Part shown: positions 60,569-64,000 of the stretch, in pieces
Position numbering within the stretch: the first letter of the stretch is position 1
Layout: every line of letters begins with the position of its first letter
Origin: Hungatella sp. UBA3048
GTDB lineage: Bacteria; Bacillota; Clostridia; Lachnospirales; Lachnospiraceae
Length of the DNA: 64,000 nt
NCBI GenBank assembly: GCA_002367105.1
Contig: DFCS01000047.1
Location: 1-64,000 of the forward strand
Direction of reading: 5' to 3'
The notes under the pieces: generated by a model
Told to the model about the DNA's origin: nothing
Database searches by the model: none
What the model saw: only the letters and a program-made list of their open reading frames with translations
Program-made: the position numbers and the translations under genes

Positions 60569-61096
60569 ATGAAAAAACTTATTACTATCACAATTTGTGC
60601 CGTTATGGCTCTAACCTTTACCGCTTGCTTCAATGGTAAACCCGAAGCAAAGGATGATCCTCAAAAGCAAATTAATCATGTGGAAATCCCCAATCCTTGG
60701 GTGGACTGTGAAAATATTGCTGATGCAGAAAAGCTGGCCGGTTTTACTGCAACACTTCCAAAAACCATTCCGGAAGGTTACACTCAGAAATCTATTGAGG
60801 CTGTTAAGGATAATACGGTTCAGATCATCTATGAGAACGGGGAGAATAAAATCGTGTTCCGTCAGGCCAAGGGAAACGATGATATCAGCGGTGATTATAA
60901 CGAGTACAAGGAAAACAATACCTTGACAGTTGGAAACCTGACGGTTATCGTAAAAGGAAATGGCGGCAAGGTAAATCTGGCCACATGGGTCAGCGGTGAG
61001 TTTTCCTTTGCCATATCGGTAAATCCCGGTGGCAAGGGTCTTGATAATCGGGCAATCATCGATATGATTAGCAGTATGGATACAAATAATGCCTAA
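60569..61096 (+). CDS. DUF4367-domain lipoprotein (175 aa)
   Basis: The signal peptide ends in the lipobox TFTAC (C20). The mature part (AEKLAGFTATLPKTIPEGYT, KIVFRQAKGNDDISGDYNEY, LTVIVKGNGGKVNLATWV) is a DUF4367-type domain. It is a close structural match to the C-terminal part of the anti-sigma-like protein at 61801 (AIFRMASGDKDVSGYYDEF), so the two are likely paralogues. It lies directly upstream of the ECF sigma gene. Confidence 0.75.
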   Translation: MKKLITITICAVMALTFTACFNGKPEAKDDPQKQINHVEIPNPWVDCENIADAEKLAGFTATLPKTIPEGYTQKSIEAVKDNTVQIIYENGENKIVFRQAKGNDDISGDYNEYKENNTLTVGNLTVIVKGNGGKVNLATWVSGEFSFAISVNPGGKGLDNRAIIDMISSMDTNNA

Positions 61097-61133
61097 GCGG
61101 TATCTGCTAAAAAACGGTAAACGATAGGTATAT

Positions 61134-61170
61134 GGGGATACTGTATAATTGCAGTATCCCCAATTTGTTA
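61134..61170 (+). terminator. Terminator after the DUF4367 lipoprotein gene
   Basis: GGGGATACTG pairs perfectly with CAGTATCCCC around TATAATTG, followed by AATTTGTT. It lies directly before the sigma gene start. Confidence 0.7.
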
Positions 61171-61187
61171 GCAAGAGAGGTGACAGT

Positions 61188-61817
61188 ATGGTTCATGTGT
61201 ACATACAAAACGGACTCGGAGAATATCTATCCTTTCTTAAAGAGTTCGGATACAAACTAATTTGTCTGATGCTTTCTTCGGTAAAAATGGAAAGCAATAA
61301 AAAGGCGATCCCTGTGGAGGAGGCTTTGCGTTCCGCACAGATTAACAAGCAGGCCGGGCGCTTGATGGAATCCTATGGGAACAGCGTTCTGCGCCTTGCT
61401 TATTCTTATCTCCATAATATGAGCGATGCAGAGGATGTATTGCAGGATACCTTGATTCAGTTCCTAAGAACTCAGCCCCAGTTTGAAACAACAGAGCATG
61501 AAAAAGCATGGTTTTTGCGTGTTGCAATTAATATCAGCAAAAATAAGATAACCTATAACAAAATCCGAAAGACAGATGAACTAAGCGAAACGTTGGCAGT
61601 TGCCGAAACCGAGGACCTGGCTTTTGTATGGGATGCTGTAAAACAATTGCCAGCCAAGTACAGTGAGGTTGTTCACCTTTATTACCATGAGGGATACTCT
61701 ACGACTCAAATTGCTTCGTTGTTATCAAAAAATGACGCAACGGTCCGCTCCTTGCTGAAAAGGGCAAGAATGAAGCTTAAAGATGTGCTGAAGGAGGTAT
61801 ATGACTTTGAAGAATAA
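61188..61817 (+). CDS. ECF RNA polymerase sigma factor (209 aa)
   Basis: Region 2 is at about 60-120 (ESYGNSVLRLAYSYLHNMSDAEDVLQDTLIQFLRTQ) and region 4 at about 145-200 (LPAKYSEVVHLYYHEGYSTTQIASLLSKNDATVRSLLKRARMKL). An extra N-terminal segment of about 50 residues (VHVYIQNGLGEYLSFLKEFGYKLI) precedes region 2 and is unusual. ATG 61188 follows GAGAGGTGAC. Shorter starts exist inside. The anti-sigma-like gene overlaps its 3' end. Confidence 0.85.
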   Translation: MVHVYIQNGLGEYLSFLKEFGYKLICLMLSSVKMESNKKAIPVEEALRSAQINKQAGRLMESYGNSVLRLAYSYLHNMSDAEDVLQDTLIQFLRTQPQFETTEHEKAWFLRVAINISKNKITYNKIRKTDELSETLAVAETEDLAFVWDAVKQLPAKYSEVVHLYYHEGYSTTQIASLLSKNDATVRSLLKRARMKLKDVLKEVYDFEE

Positions 61818-62427
61818 GTATGATGAAGTTATGAAAAACATCGAAGTTACCGATGAAATGCGGGATAGAATTTTAAATAACATCAGAAAACTTGATCTCG
61901 AAAAAACTTCTAAAAGGACGCTCCCTTTCCCACAGTTCAAAAAGGTTCTGTCCATAGCAGCTTGTTTTGCGATTTTGATTGTTGGTTCTGTAATTGTTCA
62001 TAATACCTTTAATTTGCCAAGTGAGCCTCCGGTACAGATAATACCCGATATTGTATCGTATCATTCTGCTGCGGAGTTATCTGATGCCTTAGGCTTTGCA
62101 GTAAAGGAGATCAAAGAACTGCCTTTTGAAATTGAGTCCGTAAAATACACTTCTTTTTGGGGGGAGCTTGCAGAAATAGAGTACGCTGGATCAGACAACA
62201 CAGCTATTTTTAGAATGGCTTCTGGTGATAAGGACGTTAGCGGATACTATGACGAGTTTACAAGTGTAGAAAGCCTTAAGATAAGTAGTTATGACGTTAC
62301 GATAAAGGGAAGTGATGGACAGTATCTGCTTGCAGTTTGGCAAAGTAACGGATATTCTTACTCTGTGCAATTCATTGAACCGGTTTCCCAACAGGTAATG
62401 CTGGATACAATACAGAATATAAAGTAA
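61801..62427 (+). CDS. Anti-sigma-like membrane protein with DUF4367 domain (208 aa)
   Basis: A cytoplasmic N-terminal part (residues 1-52, NIEVTDEMRDRILNNIRKLDLEKTS) is followed by one membrane helix (about 57-76, VLSIAACFAILIVGSVIV) and an outside DUF4367 domain (about 95-205). This is the layout of single-pass anti-sigma factors. It overlaps the sigma gene by 17 bases with an AAGGAGG site. It probably holds the sigma factor until an outside signal arrives. The lipoprotein at 60569 may compete for that signal. Confidence 0.8.
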   Translation: MTLKNKYDEVMKNIEVTDEMRDRILNNIRKLDLEKTSKRTLPFPQFKKVLSIAACFAILIVGSVIVHNTFNLPSEPPVQIIPDIVSYHSAAELSDALGFAVKEIKELPFEIESVKYTSFWGELAEIEYAGSDNTAIFRMASGDKDVSGYYDEFTSVESLKISSYDVTIKGSDGQYLLAVWQSNGYSYSVQFIEPVSQQVMLDTIQNIK

Positions 62428-62490
62428 GTTATAAAAGGAGAGTTCTGTTCCCTTATTATAACTAAGCTTAATCAAAGGAGTAATTATACC

Positions 62491-62527
62491 GGCAGATGCG
62501 ATGGATACAAAGCCATTCGCATCTGCC
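62491..62527 (+). terminator. Terminator of the sigma/anti-sigma pair
   Basis: GGCAGATGCGATGG pairs with CCATTCGCATCTGCC with one bulge, followed by TTATTTACTT. Confidence 0.8.
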
Positions 62528-62698
62528 TTATTTACTTATTGTTTTGCTGTTGTCATCCCCATCAGTGGCAAGGCTTTACGCTATACAACTATGATATCGA
62601 AAAAGCAGCCGGCAATTCAGTTTGAGGATTTATTGTGTTTGTTTATGATAAATGCTATGATAAAAAGGACTATAATCAGCACAGAAAAGAGGACAGGT

Positions 62699-63403
62699 AT
62701 GAAGCTAATTCTAATAAGACACGGAGAACCAGACTATTCCATTGACTCTCTCACAGAAAAAGGCTGGAAAGAGGCAGATTTACTTTCTGAAAGGATCAGT
62801 AAGCTTTCAGTTTCCGCTTTTTACTGCTCACCTCTTGGAAGAGCAAAGGATACTGCAAAAGCAACATTGCAGGCATTACATGCTGAGGCGGAGGTATTGC
62901 CCTGGCTCAGAGAATTCCGTGCACCGGTTGATAACGGGGCCGGCGGAACCAAAACGATACCCTGGGATTTTATGCCCGGATACTGGACAAACCAGAAGGA
63001 GCTTTATGACAGGGATTTATGGTTTGAAAATGAGAGGATGAAAACTGGGCCTGTAAAAGAAGAATATGAAAAAGTAGCTGCCGGGCTTGATGAAATATTA
63101 AAGAAACATGGATATCATAGGGAAGGCGGAATGTACCGGGCTGTTCCAGGGAGTGATGACACCATCGTCCTGTTCTGCCATTTTGGCGTGACCTGTGTTA
63201 TGCTGTCTTATCTGCTGGGAATCCCGGCTCCACTATTGTGGCAGGGCTTTTTTCTGGCACCTTCATCAGTCACCACACTGGAGACAGAAGAGAGGATAGA
63301 GGGAGAGGCTTATTTCCGGTGTAAAGGAATGGGGGACACGGCTCATTTATATGTGAAAGGTGAGCCGGCTTCAAACGCCGGTTTTTTCCCAAGAGAAGCG
63401 TAA
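62699..63403 (+). CDS. Histidine phosphatase superfamily protein (234 aa)
   Basis: The phosphohistidine motif R7-H8-G9 is at the N terminus (LILIRHGEPDYS), with the second histidine in VLFCHFGVTCVML. FYCSPLGRAKDTAKATLQAL is the branch-point arginine region. ATG 62699 with AGGACAGG is chosen over a much earlier in-frame start. It should dephosphorylate a small substrate, which is not readable from the sequence. Confidence 0.85.
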   Translation: MKLILIRHGEPDYSIDSLTEKGWKEADLLSERISKLSVSAFYCSPLGRAKDTAKATLQALHAEAEVLPWLREFRAPVDNGAGGTKTIPWDFMPGYWTNQKELYDRDLWFENERMKTGPVKEEYEKVAAGLDEILKKHGYHREGGMYRAVPGSDDTIVLFCHFGVTCVMLSYLLGIPAPLLWQGFFLAPSSVTTLETEERIEGEAYFRCKGMGDTAHLYVKGEPASNAGFFPREA

Positions 63404-63468
63404 GATCCTAATGCATATCAATAAAAAGTGTGATATAATAGGAAAAAGTAATAAACGGAGGCGGTTGT

Positions 63469-64000
63469 ATGTTTGCAGAAGAAAGGCAGAATCAAATTGT
63501 GGCTCTTGTCAACAAAAATGGTTCCGTGCGCGTAAAAGAGCTCAGTGAGAAGTACCAGGTAACGGAAGACAGCATACGGAAAGATTTAACGTTTCTTGAG
63601 AAAAAGGGGCTTTTAAAAAAGACATATGGCGGAGCCATGAAAAAAAGGGTCAATGTTCATGACTTGAACGTGTCCCAAAGAAAAGACAAGAACATCGAGG
63701 CCAAGCAAAAAATTGCCGCTAAAGCCATGGAACTGATTAAGGACGGGGATATGGTATTCCTGGATATTTCAACTGCAAATCTGGAACTGGCGAAGCTCAT
63801 TACAAAATCTTCTTTAAATATCACGGTTGTAACAAATATGGTGGATATTATGCTGGAATTCATGGTTCCTACCACTGCCAGGCTCATTTTTATCGGAGGA
63901 GCATTCAGCATAGGAAAAGATGGGTTTGTAGGAAGCTTTACCAATAAGCAGATCTCAGACTTCCGGTTTGACATCGCATTTCTTGGTGCAGTTGGAGTTG
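63469..64000 (+). CDS. DeoR family transcriptional regulator, cut by the window end
   Basis: The HTH is typical (RQNQIVALVNKNGSVRVKELSEKYQVTEDSIRKDLTFLEKKGLLKKTYGGA). The DeoR sugar-phosphate-sensing domain begins (GDMVFLDISTANLELAKLI, FIGGAFSIGKDGFVG). About 177 residues are present, and the remaining 70 or so lie beyond the window. It has a GGAGGCGG site. It would normally control a nearby sugar operon in the next DNA. Confidence 0.9.
   Translation, partial: MFAEERQNQIVALVNKNGSVRVKELSEKYQVTEDSIRKDLTFLEKKGLLKKTYGGAMKKRVNVHDLNVSQRKDKNIEAKQKIAAKAMELIKDGDMVFLDISTANLELAKLITKSSLNITVVTNMVDIMLEFMVPTTARLIFIGGAFSIGKDGFVGSFTNKQISDFRFDIAFLGAVGV

Overview
The window reads as chromosomal DNA of a strictly Gram-positive-type, low-to-middle GC Clostridia, most likely Lachnospiraceae (Lacrimispora / Lachnoclostridium / Hungatella type). 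The grounds are strong AGGAGG ribosome sites, lipoproteins with LxGC lipoboxes, VanRS/VanY, MacB/FtsX exporters with two-component systems, LicT-type antitermination, a LysM-GH18 spore-type hydrolase, and many ABC and PTS sugar systems. This placement is inference from gene content. I see no rRNA, tRNA, CRISPR array, intact insertion sequence or prophage.

Layout. 1-3700: a decayed GH1 fragment, an HD-domain protein, a SAM methyltransferase, an unexplained stretch, a LysM-GH18 protein and a BFD-like Fe-S protein. 3897-16588: one long co-oriented block of 14 genes. It holds two double-rhodanese lipoproteins, a small membrane protein, two VTT/DedA-like membrane proteins around a two-[4Fe-4S]/CCG protein, a C_GCAxxG_C_C protein, a fusion of the two 'rSAM/selenodomain-associated' transferases, an APH-fold kinase, a YnjBCD-type ABC importer and a nucleoside hydrolase. 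This looks like an undescribed sulfur/selenium/arsenic or thio-nucleoside system. 16745-25812: a LacI regulator and a sugar ABC importer without its own ATPase, with an enolase-superfamily dehydratase, a VOC protein, a GH1 beta-glucosidase and a Gfo/Idh/MocA oxidoreductase. A likely dehydratase scrap lies between two of these genes. 25991-33623: a FadR-type GntR regulator facing a Dpp-like importer and a DapA/NanA-type lyase. The solute-binding protein of this importer is circularly permuted.

33948-36677: VanR/VanS/VanY without vanHAX. 36700-42162 (minus strand): a two-component system and a MacB/FtsX-type exporter. 42905-44073: a TetR operon with a zinc-ribbon protein and a carboxymuconolactone-decarboxylase-like protein. 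45265-49785: a LicT-type antiterminator, a beta-glucoside PTS and a 6-phospho-beta-glucosidase, with two RNA antiterminator motifs. 49868-51329: a divergent flavin-binding-fold protein and a WYL regulator. 51570-57084: a mannose-family PTS with MurR-like and MurQ proteins and an AmiE-like serine hydrolase, that is, N-acetylmuramic acid salvage with two candidate operators at the promoter. 57104-58609: an MFS exporter behind a leader peptide and hairpin. The rest is an HD protein, a deleted oxidoreductase pseudogene, an ECF sigma/anti-sigma/DUF4367 lipoprotein cluster, a histidine phosphatase and a DeoR regulator cut by the window end.

The two observations most worth a second look are the circularly permuted family-5 solute-binding protein (26962-28695) and the 14-gene rhodanese/selenodomain-transferase/Ynj block (3897-16588).
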